16,302 nt of DNA from JAZNQN01 sp045656005 (GCA_045656005.1 JAZOQG010000056.1:1-16302); one strand, 5' to 3'; positions 6,886 through 16,095 are shown, numbered from the stretch's first letter. A program made the numbers and translations. The notes: generated by a model from the letters alone, not told the origin.

Positions 6886-8423
6886 TATTTTTCGTTCCTT
6901 TCAATTATCTTAAGTGCCGCATTTATCCCGTCAACCGCGGAAGACGTTATACCGCCTGCATACCCGCTTCCCTCACCTATCGGATAAATGCCTTTTATAT
7001 TGCATTGCATGTCCTCACCCCTTAAAATCTTAACGGGTGACGAGCTTCTCGTTTCAGGTGCAGTTAAAACTGCATCGTATCTGTCAAAGCCTTTTATTTT
7101 GTCAGCAAATGCTCTTATTCCTTCACGCATCGCCTCAGTAATAAAAGATGGCAGGCAACAGGAAATATCCCCCATCATTACCCCTTTGTCATAAGTTGGC
7201 CCAATGTCTCCAAGTGACCGCGATGGCTTTTTCTTTAAAAAGTCCCCCACAAGTTGACATGGTGCTTTGTAAGATGCACTCATCTCATAGGCACTTTTCT
7301 CAATGCCTTTTTGGAAAGCAATTCCCGCCATAGCACCAAGCCCATAGCTTTGCGGCGATACTGCCACTAAAATAGCACTGTTTGCATTTTCACCGTCACG
7401 GGCACGAAGACTGTATCCGTTTGTAACAACCTCGCCCTTTTCCGATGATGAATTTACAACATATCCTCCGGGACACATGCAAAATGTATAAACCGATGCT
7501 CCGCCCCTGTGAACGGATAACTTGTATTCTGCACTTGGTAAAAGATGATAGTTTTTTCCATACTGCGAAAAGGATATATCCTTTTGCTTATGCTCAATTC
7601 TCGCACCAACAGAAAACGGCTTTGCCTCCATTAAAACTCCGCTTTGATAAAGCATTTGAAAAATGTCTCTCGCACTGTGCCCTACAGAAAGCAACAGAGT
7701 GTCAGTTTCGTATTCACCCTTGTCCGTAACCGCCGCACAAATCTCTCCTTTAAATGTCTTGAAAGAGAGAAACTTTTCCTCAAAATGAACTTCTCCGCCC
7801 ATTTTTATTATGCTTTTCCTGATATTCTTAATTACAAGCGGTAAAACATCACTTCCAACATGAGGCTTTTGAGTGTATAAAATATCTTCAGGTGCTCCGT
7901 GCTCTGCGAAAATTTTCAAAACCTCTTTTACATAAGCACTTCCAATTCCCGTTGTGAGCTTTCCGTCAGAAAAAGTTCCTGCACCGCCCTCGCCAAAACA
8001 AATGTTGCTTCGTGCATTCAGCGGAGCACCAAGCCTGAAAGCCTTTATGTCCTCTGCCCTCTTGTCAGCATCTTTGCCCATTTCAATAACTATTGGCCTT
8101 GCCCCTGCCTTCGAAAGAAAATATGCTGCAAATATCCCCGCAGGACCAAATCCTATAATTACGGGTCTCTTTTTGAAAACTGCCTTTTTAACTTTTACAG
8201 AAGGAGCTTCAATATATTTTTCTCCCTTTACCCTCGCAGAAGATGAAACCTTTGCGGCAACGGAATAAACATATAAAGGCTCACGCCTTGCATCTATTGA
8301 TTTTTTAATGATTTTAATTTCAAGAATATCTTCTCTCCTGCACGAAAGGTTTTTTGCCGCTTTTTCAAAAAGGGCATCTTCACTCTCCGTGAGGGTAAGC
8401 TTTATATCTTTTAAAAGAAACAT
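6885..8423 (-). CDS. COG2509-type FAD-dependent oxidoreductase
   Basis: A 512-residue flavoprotein of the uncharacterised FAD-dependent dehydrogenase group. An N-terminal domain of about 85 residues (start MFLLKDIKLTLTESEDALFE) precedes the FAD-binding Rossmann fold, whose GFGPAGIFAA motif begins at residue 91 and whose ribose-binding acidic residue is E114. The family signature GEGGAGTFSDGKL is at 144-156. The C-terminal FAD motif IYPIGEGSGYAGGI lies at about 483-496. The substrate is unknown for the family. The ATG directly abuts the TAG of the upstream BaiN-type gene (zero bases between), with AAAGGA inside that gene as ribosome binding site. The stop overlaps the next ATG. This pair of flavoprotein genes is likely made from one message. 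Confidence 0.9.
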   Translation of the reverse strand: MFLLKDIKLTLTESEDALFEKAAKNLSCRREDILEIKIIKKSIDARREPLYVYSVAAKVSSSARVKGEKYIEAPSVKVKKAVFKKRPVIIGFGPAGIFAAYFLSKAGARPIVIEMGKDADKRAEDIKAFRLGAPLNARSNICFGEGGAGTFSDGKLTTGIGSAYVKEVLKIFAEHGAPEDILYTQKPHVGSDVLPLVIKNIRKSIIKMGGEVHFEEKFLSFKTFKGEICAAVTDKGEYETDTLLLSVGHSARDIFQMLYQSGVLMEAKPFSVGARIEHKQKDISFSQYGKNYHLLPSAEYKLSVHRGGASVYTFCMCPGGYVVNSSSEKGEVVTNGYSLRARDGENANSAILVAVSPQSYGLGAMAGIAFQKGIEKSAYEMSASYKAPCQLVGDFLKKKPSRSLGDIGPTYDKGVMMGDISCCLPSFITEAMREGIRAFADKIKGFDRYDAVLTAPETRSSSPVKILRGEDMQCNIKGIYPIGEGSGYAGGITSSAVDGINAALKIIERNEK

Positions 8424-9617
8424 CTATTTATTCCTTTCATCAGCCGCACTCATGCCTGCCAAAATGCCCGAACTTAAGGCAAATTGAAGGTTGTATCCTC
8501 CGCAATCGCCGTCAACATCAAGCATTTCGCCTGCAAAATAAAGTCCTTTAACTTTTTTCGACATCATTGTTTTCTCACAAACCTCGCCGCAGCTTATTCC
8601 CCCTGCAGTAACCTGTGCGTTTTTAAAGCCCATAGTTCCAGCAACGCGGAATTTCCAGTTTTTAAGAGTTGATGCCATTTCCTTTATGCTATCGCATTTT
8701 TTCGTTATTTCAAAACCAATTCTTTTGTTTACTATTGAATTTAAAAAGTTTTCTTTTCCAAGATGCGGCAAATCCTTCTGCCTTTTTGAAAGCATCTCAA
8801 AAAGCGTTTTAAAGTCCTCAGGCAAAATTTCAAGAGAAATCTCTGCTTTTATTCCCATCATAACCGCTCTTGAAGCCTCTCTAGATAAACTAAATATGGG
8901 TGGACCCGAAAGCCCGTACTCAGTAAATAAAACCTCCCCATATTGGCTGTCAGCTTTTTTGCCGTCTATGTAAAGATGAGCCGTGCAAAAATGCTTAACA
9001 CCTTTAAGTGCTTTTAAGGGATTTTCAGTTTTAAGCTGAACCAAAGCAGGAAACACAGGTGTTTCCCTGTGCCCTAGTTTTTTTGCAAGAGCATTTAAAT
9101 TTCCGTCACTTCCAAACATTGGAGCCGCATATCCGCCTCCGCAAAGAAGCACAGACTTTGCCATAACATTGCCATCACCAAAAATCCTGAAAATACCATT
9201 TTCTTTTTTTATATCTTTTACAAAAAATGATGTTCTGATTTCGACTTCAAGCCTTTTAAGCTCTTCTCTCAAAAGGTCTAAAACAGATGTAGCCTGAAGA
9301 CTTTGCGGATACATTTTCCCGCTTTCCTCTTCTGTCAGAATAATCCCGCAGCTTTCGAGCAACGAGATAACATCATCCCTTCCCACACACCCCAGTACCG
9401 ACATTGCAAAATTTCGGTCACCATGATAATTTTTGGGAGTAATAAAGGAGTTTGTTATGTTGCATCGCCCGTTACCTGTTGCTAAAATTTTCTTCCCTAC
9501 TCTGTCGGCTCTCTCTAAAATTAAAACAGAAATACCTCTTCTTCTTGCGGCAATTGCAGCAGAAAGTCCTGCCCCGCCTCCGCCAACTATACATAAATCA
9601 TAAATTTTTTTACTCAT
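8424..9617 (-). CDS. BaiN/HI0933 family NAD(P)/FAD-dependent oxidoreductase
   Basis: A 397-residue flavoprotein of the HI0933/YhiN family (also annotated BaiN or aminoacetone oxidase family). The N-terminal dinucleotide fold VGGGGAGLS is at 11-19 with the acidic E35. The hallmark GKKILATGNGRCNITN is at 41-56, and the C-terminal FAD motif GEMLDVDGDCGGYNLQF starts at about 363. The name BaiN comes from a proposed bile-acid reductase role in Clostridium scindens; members are far more widespread than bile-acid metabolism, so that role should not be carried over. The ATG is three bases after the dnaE stop, with no Shine-Dalgarno sequence visible (TACGCTTTAGAAA precedes it), which suggests translation depends on ribosomes finishing dnaE. 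The stop codon is TAG. Confidence 0.92.
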   Translation of the reverse strand: MSKKIYDLCIVGGGGAGLSAAIAARRRGISVLILERADRVGKKILATGNGRCNITNSFITPKNYHGDRNFAMSVLGCVGRDDVISLLESCGIILTEEESGKMYPQSLQATSVLDLLREELKRLEVEIRTSFFVKDIKKENGIFRIFGDGNVMAKSVLLCGGGYAAPMFGSDGNLNALAKKLGHRETPVFPALVQLKTENPLKALKGVKHFCTAHLYIDGKKADSQYGEVLFTEYGLSGPPIFSLSREASRAVMMGIKAEISLEILPEDFKTLFEMLSKRQKDLPHLGKENFLNSIVNKRIGFEITKKCDSIKEMASTLKNWKFRVAGTMGFKNAQVTAGGISCGEVCEKTMMSKKVKGLYFAGEMLDVDGDCGGYNLQFALSSGILAGMSAADERNK

Positions 9618-9620
9618 TTT

Positions 9621-12600
9621 CTAAAGCGTAGTATAGATTTTTACGCCTGCACCTTCCACTTCTTTAACAAATTCGCCTGTAATTGAAATTTTAAGGTCAC
9701 TTTCATAGCTTTCCCCGTCATATTCTATGAAAAGCGGCTCGCTTCCTCTATGTTTTAATACTATGCCATGAAGAATATCCAGACTCTTTTCCTCACCCTT
9801 ACTTATCAAAATTTTAGCACTTCGGTCACTCATATTAAGAAGTGCTATGTTTCCTGCAATCAGCTTTGGCATTTCACTTTCCGATGCATCAATTCTGCCC
9901 GAAATTACAAGCGGCATATCACTTTTTAAAATGTTATCACACCCCGAAAGCACCTTTGGAAATACAATTACTTCAATAGAACCCGATAAATCCTCAAACG
10001 TTAAAAATGCCATTTTGGAATTGGTTTTCGTTATCTTGTCTTTTCTTCCGCTTACTATTCCCGCAAAAATAACGTTCTTTTTGTCAATCATTTCATAATT
10101 CTCTTCACCCATGCGCTTTATGTCAAGAATTTGCGAGTCGCACGCGCGAAGGAGATATTTTTTATATTCATCTAAAGGATGACCGGATACATATACCCCC
10201 AGAGCATTCTTTTCGTTTTCCAGTAATGTCTTGTGAGGGAACTCTTTTATATTCGGGTAATCCTCTGGCACAGTTTCCTCAATCGCACTTTCAAAAAGTG
10301 AAATCTGCCCTGCGGCATTGTTTTTCTTTTCATAAGCACAGGAGGACATAAAAACTTCGTATTTTGCATACATCTGCGCTCTCGATGGACCAAGAGTATC
10401 AAACGCTCCGCAAAGAATTAATTCTCCGACTGCTCTTTTGTTTATGTCAAAGGACGTCATTCTGTTTATAAAATCGTAAAGGGATTTAAAGTCTCCCCCT
10501 TCTTTTCTTTCTTTGGAACATGCCGCAGAAAAATTTCTGCCAACATTTCTTACTGCCGCAAGTCCGAAACGTATTGCATCACCTTCAGGAGTAAAACGGG
10601 CCTCACTACTGTTTACATGTGGCGGCAAAATTTTAATCCCAAGCCTTTCGCACTCATAACAGTAATCTGAAACCTTGTCTGAATTGTCCATAATACTGTT
10701 TAAAAGTGCTGCAAAGAAATGTGTTTTGTAAAAACATTTAAGGTAAGCCGTCTGGTACGCAAGCACAGCATAAGCCGCCGCATGTGATTTATTAAAGGCA
10801 TATTTTGCAAAGTCTATCATGTCGTCATAAATTTCGTTGGCTATTTTTTCAGATACACCTTTTTCCTTTGCACCCGCCGTAAATATGGCTCTCTCCTTTT
10901 CCATTACGTCGAGCTTTTTCTTACTCATGGCTTTTCTTACAGAGTCCGCTCTCGCAAGAGAGTATCCACCTAGCACCCTTACAATTTCCATAACCTGCTC
11001 CTGATATACTATGCAACCGTATGTTACGTTTAAAATACCTTCCAAAAGCGGATGCTTGTATTTTATTTTGTCAGGATTATTTTTGTTTTCAATATATTTT
11101 GGTATCTGGTCCATAGGACCGGGACGGTAAAGCGAAATTCCCGCAATAACATCTTCAAGTCCCGATGGCTGAAGCCTTTTCATAAAAGCCTTCATTCCGC
11201 CGCTTTCAAGCTGAAAAACACCTTCCGTCTCGCCGCGGCTTATCATCTTGTAAACCTCGTCTATGTCAAAATCGAGGTTTTTCATATCAACACTTATACC
11301 CTCTTTTGCCAGAAGTTCTACTGTGTCTTTTATAACCGTCAGATTTCTAAGCCCAAGAAAATCCATCTTCAGAAGGCCAAGTCTTTCTAAAGTTCCCATA
11401 GGAAACTGGGTTGTAATTACATCGTCATTTTTTTGAAGCGGAACATATTCATCAACACTTTTTCCTGAAATTACAACACCAGCCGCATGTGTTGACGCGT
11501 GACGTGGAAGTCCTTCAAGCGCAATAGCTGTGTCAATAAGCTTTTTTGTGTCAGCACTGTTTTCGTACTGCATTTTTAAATCAGGATTTTTCATAAGTGC
11601 ACTTTTTATGTCAATGCCAAGCTCTGCGGGTATCATTTTAGCCACAATGTCAACATCGCCATAAGGCATTCCGAGCGCTCTGCCAACATCTCTTATAGCG
11701 GCTCTCGCCGACATCGTTCCAAATGTTATAATCTGTGCCACATGGTCCGCACCATACTTTGACACAACATAATCTATTACTTCCTGCCTTCTCTCGTAGC
11801 AAAAGTCAATATCAATATCAGGCATGCTCACTCTTTCAGGATTTAAAAACCTTTCAAAAATAAGCCCGTATTTTATAGGGTCAATGTCAGTAATTTCAAG
11901 AGTGTATGCAACAATGCTTCCTGCCGCAGAACCTCTTCCGGGTCCTACAACAATACCATGGCTTTTTGCAAAATTTACATAGTCCCACACAATGAGAAAA
12001 TAATCCACAAAACCCATACCCGAAATTACTGAAAGCTCCATGTCGAGCCTTTCACGGATTTCGTCTGTTATATTTTTGTATCTTTTATGAAGTCCCTCCT
12101 GGCATAGTGATTTTAAATATTCAAAACTTTCACAAGGTGCATCGTATTTTGGGAGCTTTAAGTTGCCAAATTCAAACTCTACGTTGCATCTGTCAGCAAT
12201 TATCTTTGTGTTTTCCAAAGCCTCGGGAGCATAAGGGAAAAGAGCAGCCATTTCTTCTTCGCTCTTAAGATAAAACTCTTCCCCGAAAAACTTCATTCTG
12301 TCCTTCTCATCAACAGTCCTGCCTGTCTGAATACAAAGAAGAACATCCTGATACTGCGCATCTTCTTTTTTAAGATAATGCACATCGTTTGTTGCCACAA
12401 GCGGAATACCTGTCTCCTTCGAAATCTTTACGAGAAGAGGATTAAGTCTTCTTTGCTCTTCTATCCCGTGGTCCTGAATTTCGAGGAAGAAATTGTCCTT
12501 CCCGAAAATTTCTCTGTACTCCTCCGCGAGAGATTTTGCCTTTTCATACTCTCCCTTTAAAAGAAGGGTAGGTATTTCTCCTGCAAGACATGCAGAAAGA

Positions 12601-13001
12601 GCAATTATTCCTTCACTATATTTTCTTATAATTTCTCTGTCAACTCTGGGTTTGTAGTAAAAACCTTCCACAAAACCTGAGGATACTATTTTTATTAAAT
12701 TATCGTAGCCCTTTTGGTTTTCCGCAAGTAAAACAAGGTGGGAAATATCGTTGTCAATGCCCGAAACTTTATCAAAACGGCTTCTCGGCGAAGTATATAC
12801 TTCGCACCCAATAATAGGCTTTACACCTGCACTTTTTGCAGCCTCATAAAAATCAACTGCGGCATACATTACCCCATGGTCAGTAAGCGCCAGAGAAGTC
12901 TGTCCCATCTCTGCCGCTCTTTTTGCCAGATCCCGTGTCCTGCACGCACCGTCTAAAAGGCTATATTCACTATGAACATGTAGGTGTACAAAGTTTCCCA
13001 T
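9621..13001 (-). CDS. dnaE: DNA polymerase III alpha subunit, DnaE type
   Basis: A 1126-residue family C replicative DNA polymerase. The N-terminal PHP domain starts with HLHVHSEYSLLDG. The palm carries PDIDIDF with catalytic D397 and D399, and the third aspartate is D547 in KMDFLGLRNLT. The GPGRGSAAGS motif lies shortly before the palm aspartates. A helix-hairpin-helix region and an OB-fold (VIFAGIVSGRKDKITKTNSK) follow toward the C-terminus. Firmicutes also have PolC; DnaE commonly extends RNA primers before PolC takes over. All nine PHP metal-ligand positions seem present (H8, H10, D17, H42, E67, H88, C138, D206, H208), as in DnaE proteins with built-in proofreading. The ATG at 13001 has AAAAGGAG at 13007-13014, overlapping the whiA stop codon. 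The gene order whiA-dnaE is common in Clostridia; the pfkA and pyk genes that often follow are absent. Confidence 0.97.
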   Translation of the reverse strand: MGNFVHLHVHSEYSLLDGACRTRDLAKRAAEMGQTSLALTDHGVMYAAVDFYEAAKSAGVKPIIGCEVYTSPRSRFDKVSGIDNDISHLVLLAENQKGYDNLIKIVSSGFVEGFYYKPRVDREIIRKYSEGIIALSACLAGEIPTLLLKGEYEKAKSLAEEYREIFGKDNFFLEIQDHGIEEQRRLNPLLVKISKETGIPLVATNDVHYLKKEDAQYQDVLLCIQTGRTVDEKDRMKFFGEEFYLKSEEEMAALFPYAPEALENTKIIADRCNVEFEFGNLKLPKYDAPCESFEYLKSLCQEGLHKRYKNITDEIRERLDMELSVISGMGFVDYFLIVWDYVNFAKSHGIVVGPGRGSAAGSIVAYTLEITDIDPIKYGLIFERFLNPERVSMPDIDIDFCYERRQEVIDYVVSKYGADHVAQIITFGTMSARAAIRDVGRALGMPYGDVDIVAKMIPAELGIDIKSALMKNPDLKMQYENSADTKKLIDTAIALEGLPRHASTHAAGVVISGKSVDEYVPLQKNDDVITTQFPMGTLERLGLLKMDFLGLRNLTVIKDTVELLAKEGISVDMKNLDFDIDEVYKMISRGETEGVFQLESGGMKAFMKRLQPSGLEDVIAGISLYRPGPMDQIPKYIENKNNPDKIKYKHPLLEGILNVTYGCIVYQEQVMEIVRVLGGYSLARADSVRKAMSKKKLDVMEKERAIFTAGAKEKGVSEKIANEIYDDMIDFAKYAFNKSHAAAYAVLAYQTAYLKCFYKTHFFAALLNSIMDNSDKVSDYCYECERLGIKILPPHVNSSEARFTPEGDAIRFGLAAVRNVGRNFSAACSKERKEGGDFKSLYDFINRMTSFDINKRAVGELILCGAFDTLGPSRAQMYAKYEVFMSSCAYEKKNNAAGQISLFESAIEETVPEDYPNIKEFPHKTLLENEKNALGVYVSGHPLDEYKKYLLRACDSQILDIKRMGEENYEMIDKKNVIFAGIVSGRKDKITKTNSKMAFLTFEDLSGSIEVIVFPKVLSGCDNILKSDMPLVISGRIDASESEMPKLIAGNIALLNMSDRSAKILISKGEEKSLDILHGIVLKHRGSEPLFIEYDGESYESDLKISITGEFVKEVEGAGVKIYTTL

Positions 13002-13012
13002 CTTAACTCCTT

Positions 13013-13945
13013 TTATAATTTATCTGCTATCTCAATTATTTTACTGAGGCGGTGTGAGATGCCTGATTTTGAAATTGAATTTGTCATAATTTTTGCCATT
13101 TCCGAAAGCGTCGCCTCGGGGTTTTCTTCGCGCAAAACACAAACTTCCTTCAAAGTGTCAGGTAAATCCTCAAAGGTTCCGCTTTTTCTTATTTTGCGGA
13201 TAGCATCAAGCTGCCGAAACGCGGCAGATAATGCCTTGTCCATATTTGCAGTTTCGCAGTTTACCTTTCTGTTTACCCTGTTTCTCGTTTCCTTTACAAT
13301 TCTTATATTAGTAAATTCCATCATGGAATTAAACGCACCGATAAAACTTAAAAAATCACAAATCTCTTCGCCACCCTTAAAATATGTAACGTGGCTCGAT
13401 TTTCTAAGAATACTCTTCGGACTAAACCCATATCTTTCAAGAGCTATGGCAAAATCCGATGACAAATTGTGATAATGAGTTGCAATTTCAAGGTGATATC
13501 CCTTTTCAGGATTTACCGTAGAGCCGCCACCTAAAAATGCACCTCTCGAAAAAGCTCTCATGCAGTGCTCATTTTCATAAATCTTTTTGTTTATCCGAAA
13601 TGCCACGCGGTTTTCAAAAGCATCGTCAATAAGATACACACTTTTGAGTATTTTATATACAAGGTCACTGTCATCAATTATAAGCGAATACGCATAGCCG
13701 CCCCTTCCGGCGCGGCTTTTTTTTATGTCAAGGTCGCTCTTTATGGCAAAGAGTTTTTTTATAAGCATAAAACAGCGCCTTGCCGCCGCAACGCTTTCAG
13801 TTGAAAATTTTAAAGAAAATTTGCCCTCGCTCAAAGTTATCTGAGCGCAAAAGCAAATTATTCCGCACATTTCTGCCAAAAGGCAACACTTTTTTTCAGC
13901 ATTTGCCCTTAGCAGTTCTTTTTTTATATCAGACGAAAAAGACAT
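13013..13945 (-). CDS. whiA: DNA-binding protein WhiA
   Basis: A 310-residue WhiA/YvcL protein: an N-terminal domain related to LAGLIDADG homing endonucleases but without nuclease activity, joined to a C-terminal helix-turn-helix. It is a sporulation regulator in actinomycetes and affects cell division and chromosome segregation in Bacillus. Seen here: the RGAFLGGGS motif at 134-142 (the family usually has RGAFLAGGS), the ICDFLSFIGA segment, and the C-terminal helix-turn-helix with SKSGISHRLSKI near the end. The ATG is two bases after the yvcK stop. The only good Shine-Dalgarno, AAGGAG, is 17 bases upstream inside yvcK, and no alternative in-frame start exists before a stop codon, so initiation is probably coupled. 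The HPr-like crh gene found next to whiA in Bacillus is missing; dnaE follows after 11 bases. Confidence 0.95.
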   Translation of the reverse strand: MSFSSDIKKELLRANAEKKCCLLAEMCGIICFCAQITLSEGKFSLKFSTESVAAARRCFMLIKKLFAIKSDLDIKKSRAGRGGYAYSLIIDDSDLVYKILKSVYLIDDAFENRVAFRINKKIYENEHCMRAFSRGAFLGGGSTVNPEKGYHLEIATHYHNLSSDFAIALERYGFSPKSILRKSSHVTYFKGGEEICDFLSFIGAFNSMMEFTNIRIVKETRNRVNRKVNCETANMDKALSAAFRQLDAIRKIRKSGTFEDLPDTLKEVCVLREENPEATLSEMAKIMTNSISKSGISHRLSKIIEIADKL

Positions 13946-13947
13946 TG

Positions 13948-14922
13948 TTAATCTTTTTTATACTCCTTCCAGAAGTTTTTAATAATTTTAGAGAGTTTTG
14001 TACTGCTATGCCTTATAGTATTATTCGTAATTTCGTAAATATCATCGCAAATAAGCTCTATGCCCTCATTTTCTATTCTTTCCGCATTTGCAAGCACAGG
14101 GGCAGAATTATCAAGCTCGTATTTGTGAAGCATTACAGGGTCAATGCTGCCGCTGTTTGCGATGCAGTAATCAATTATTTTTCCGCCTGCATGCTCGTTT
14201 ATTGCATTTATATGGTCTATTGCCATATAATCCTCTGTCTCTCCGGGCTGTGTCATAATGTTGCAAATATATATAACGGGCGCTCCGCTTCTCTTTATTG
14301 CATCAACCACTCCTTTTACGAGAAGATTTGGTATTATGCTGGTATATAAACTGCCCGGCCCCAGTAAAATCATATCCGCTCCCATAATGCTCTCTAAAAC
14401 ATCGTTTGCAGGAGTAGCACATTCAGGAACTAATGAAACACTCGTAATTTTGCTACCACACTTTTTCTTTGCTCTTGCAATTTTGCTTTCGCCAAGCACC
14501 TCGCTCCCATCTTCAAAATGAGCGCAAAGATGAATGTCTGTGCATGTTACGGGAATAACCTTTCCGTGCACCGCCAAAACTTCGCCCGTTCTTTTAACCG
14601 CCTCTTCAAAGTTGTCGCAAATTCCAACCATTGCCGCTAAAAATAAGTTTCCAAAACTTTGCCCTCTTAAATTGCCTTCGCCGAAACGATAATTAAAAAG
14701 GTCACGCATGGTAGGCTCAATTTCTGCAAGTGCCAAAAGGCAGTTTCTTATATCTCCCGGGGGAAGCATTCCAAGCTCGTGCCGCAAAGTTCCCGAGCCG
14801 CCACCGTCATCAGCCATAGTAACTATGGCAGTAATATTCTCTGTGTATTTTTTAAGACCTCGGAGCATAACCGAAAGTCCTGTTCCTCCGCCCAGTGCTA
14901 CGATTTTTGGAGTTTGAGTCAT
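13948..14922 (-). CDS. yvcK: YvcK family UDP-GlcNAc-binding protein (gluconeogenesis factor)
   Basis: A 324-residue member of the CofD/YvcK fold. In Bacillus the homologue binds UDP-N-acetylglucosamine and is needed for normal shape and growth on gluconeogenic carbon sources. The sequence shows GGGTGLS at 11-17, ADDGGGSGTLR at 37-47, the PPGDIRN motif at 54-60 and GNLFLAA at 91-97, all hallmarks of the nucleotide-sugar site. A second conserved block reads LGPGSLYTSIIPNLLV in the middle of the protein. GGAG lies seven bases before the ATG. It follows rapZ after 10 bases and precedes whiA by 2, the standard Firmicute order. A real lactyl-phosphate transferase activity, as in CofD, is not expected because no F420 genes are nearby. 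Confidence 0.96.
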   Translation of the reverse strand: MTQTPKIVALGGGTGLSVMLRGLKKYTENITAIVTMADDGGGSGTLRHELGMLPPGDIRNCLLALAEIEPTMRDLFNYRFGEGNLRGQSFGNLFLAAMVGICDNFEEAVKRTGEVLAVHGKVIPVTCTDIHLCAHFEDGSEVLGESKIARAKKKCGSKITSVSLVPECATPANDVLESIMGADMILLGPGSLYTSIIPNLLVKGVVDAIKRSGAPVIYICNIMTQPGETEDYMAIDHINAINEHAGGKIIDYCIANSGSIDPVMLHKYELDNSAPVLANAERIENEGIELICDDIYEITNNTIRHSSTKLSKIIKNFWKEYKKD

Positions 14923-14932
14923 AGAAATTCTC

Positions 14933-15790
14933 CTAACTGAGATTAATATCCCTGTGATTCATTACACAATTATATCCTTTTTCCAAAAGCAGAGAGTGAA
15001 TTTTTTCAGACACTACAACGCTTCTGTGCTTTCCGCCCGTACATCCTATACCTATAACAAGGTTTCCTTTTCCTTCTTCGATATAATGAGGTATGAGATA
15101 TAAAAGCATGTCGGAAAGTTTCGCGATAAATTCAACCGACTGTTCATACCCCATCACATAATCTCTTATTTCTTTTGTAAGACCTGTAAGCGCACGGATT
15201 TCTTCAACATAAAACGGGTTTGGCAAAAACCTTACATCAAACACCAAATCGCAGTCAAGCGGAAGCCCATACTTAAACCCAAACGAAACCACATTTATTA
15301 CCATCTGCCCGTTTTCAGTTTCGTCAGAAAAGAGTGCTTTAATGTTTTTGCTTAAATGCTCTCTCTGCATTGCAGATGTGTCAATAACATAGTTTGCAAG
15401 GCTTTTTACATCACTTAAAAGTCTTCTTTCTGTTTCAATTCCGTCCTCTATTGCACCGCTTCCCGAGGAAGGATGCACTCTTCTCGTCTGCTTGTATCTT
15501 GTAATAATGGCTTTGTTGGAGGCTTCAAGGAATAAAATCTCATGGTCAATTCCCTGGTCATCAAGTTTTCTTATTTCGCCCACAAGCTCGCTGAACATAT
15601 CTCGTCCCCTTGCATCAACCACAAGCGCAACTTTCTGAAGTTTACCTTGTGAGTTATAGCACATCTCGGCAAAACTGCTCACCAAAACGGGAGGCATATT
15701 ATCAACACAATAAAACCCCAAATCCTCAAGGCATCTTATACAAACTGTCTTTCCGGCTCCCGACATACCTGTTACAATTACAATTCTCAT
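14933..15790 (-). CDS. rapZ: RapZ/YvcJ nucleotide-binding adapter protein
   Basis: A 285-residue P-loop protein. In Escherichia coli RapZ guides RNase E to the GlmZ small RNA and senses glucosamine 6-phosphate; the Bacillus homologue YvcJ binds and hydrolyses nucleotides and influences competence. The exact role in Clostridia is not established. The Walker A motif GMSGAGKT is at 8-15, VDNMPP at 29-34 and VVDARGRD at 57-64. SFGFKYGLP (169-177), DVRFLPNPFYVEEIR (185-199) and GIGCTGGKHRSV (247-258) mark the conserved C-terminal domain. The ATG overlaps the murB stop by one base (TGATG), with TTGGAG as ribosome binding site, so translation is coupled to the end of murB. The premature stop in murB, about 330 bases upstream, could therefore lower rapZ expression unless ribosomes restart. 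Confidence 0.96.
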   Translation of the reverse strand: MRIVIVTGMSGAGKTVCIRCLEDLGFYCVDNMPPVLVSSFAEMCYNSQGKLQKVALVVDARGRDMFSELVGEIRKLDDQGIDHEILFLEASNKAIITRYKQTRRVHPSSGSGAIEDGIETERRLLSDVKSLANYVIDTSAMQREHLSKNIKALFSDETENGQMVINVVSFGFKYGLPLDCDLVFDVRFLPNPFYVEEIRALTGLTKEIRDYVMGYEQSVEFIAKLSDMLLYLIPHYIEEGKGNLVIGIGCTGGKHRSVVVSEKIHSLLLEKGYNCVMNHRDINLS

Positions 15791-16095
15791 CAGTTTTCTC
15801 CAATAAATTTGATTTCCGGCTCTAAATAAACACCGGTTTTTTCAAAAACAATATTTTTCACGTTTTCGAGTAACTTTTTAACGTCTTCGCAAGTTGCACC
15901 GCCCGTATTTACTGCAAAACCCGTGTGCTTTTCGCTTATTGCCGCACCGCCCACATTGTATCCGCGAAGGCCGCAATCGTCAATCAGTTTTGCCGCAAAA
16001 TACCCCTCCGGTCTTTTAAAGGCACTTCCTGCACTTGGCATGTTTACGGGCTGTTTTGAAATTCTCGCCTCTGAAAGCTCATTTATTTTTTCCAT
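15790..16095 (-). CDS. murB: MurB C-terminal domain, downstream of an in-frame stop
   Basis: The 3' part of UDP-N-acetylenolpyruvoylglucosamine reductase, the NADPH- and FAD-dependent enzyme that makes UDP-MurNAc for peptidoglycan. This open frame of 101 residues, counted from the first ATG, carries the substrate-binding C-terminal domain: PSAGSAFKRPEGYFAAKLID with the catalytic serine, GYNVGGAAISEKHTGF, and YLEPEIKFIG with the late catalytic glutamate. Homology continues upstream of this ATG (KGNRESI) as far as a TAA at 16117-16119. MurB sequence then resumes in the same frame. The fragment alone lacks the FAD-binding part and cannot be an active enzyme. AAAAGGGA upstream could allow a restart at this ATG, but its spacing is long. 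The stop TGA overlaps the rapZ start. Confidence 0.85.
   Translation of the reverse strand: MEKINELSEARISKQPVNMPSAGSAFKRPEGYFAAKLIDDCGLRGYNVGGAAISEKHTGFAVNTGGATCEDVKKLLENVKNIVFEKTGVYLEPEIKFIGEN

Noticed and set aside
13780..14349. 189-codon plus-strand open frame
   Set aside because: It is antisense to whiA and yvcK, both clearly real, has no family resemblance and no ribosome binding site; the residues look like random low-complexity translation.
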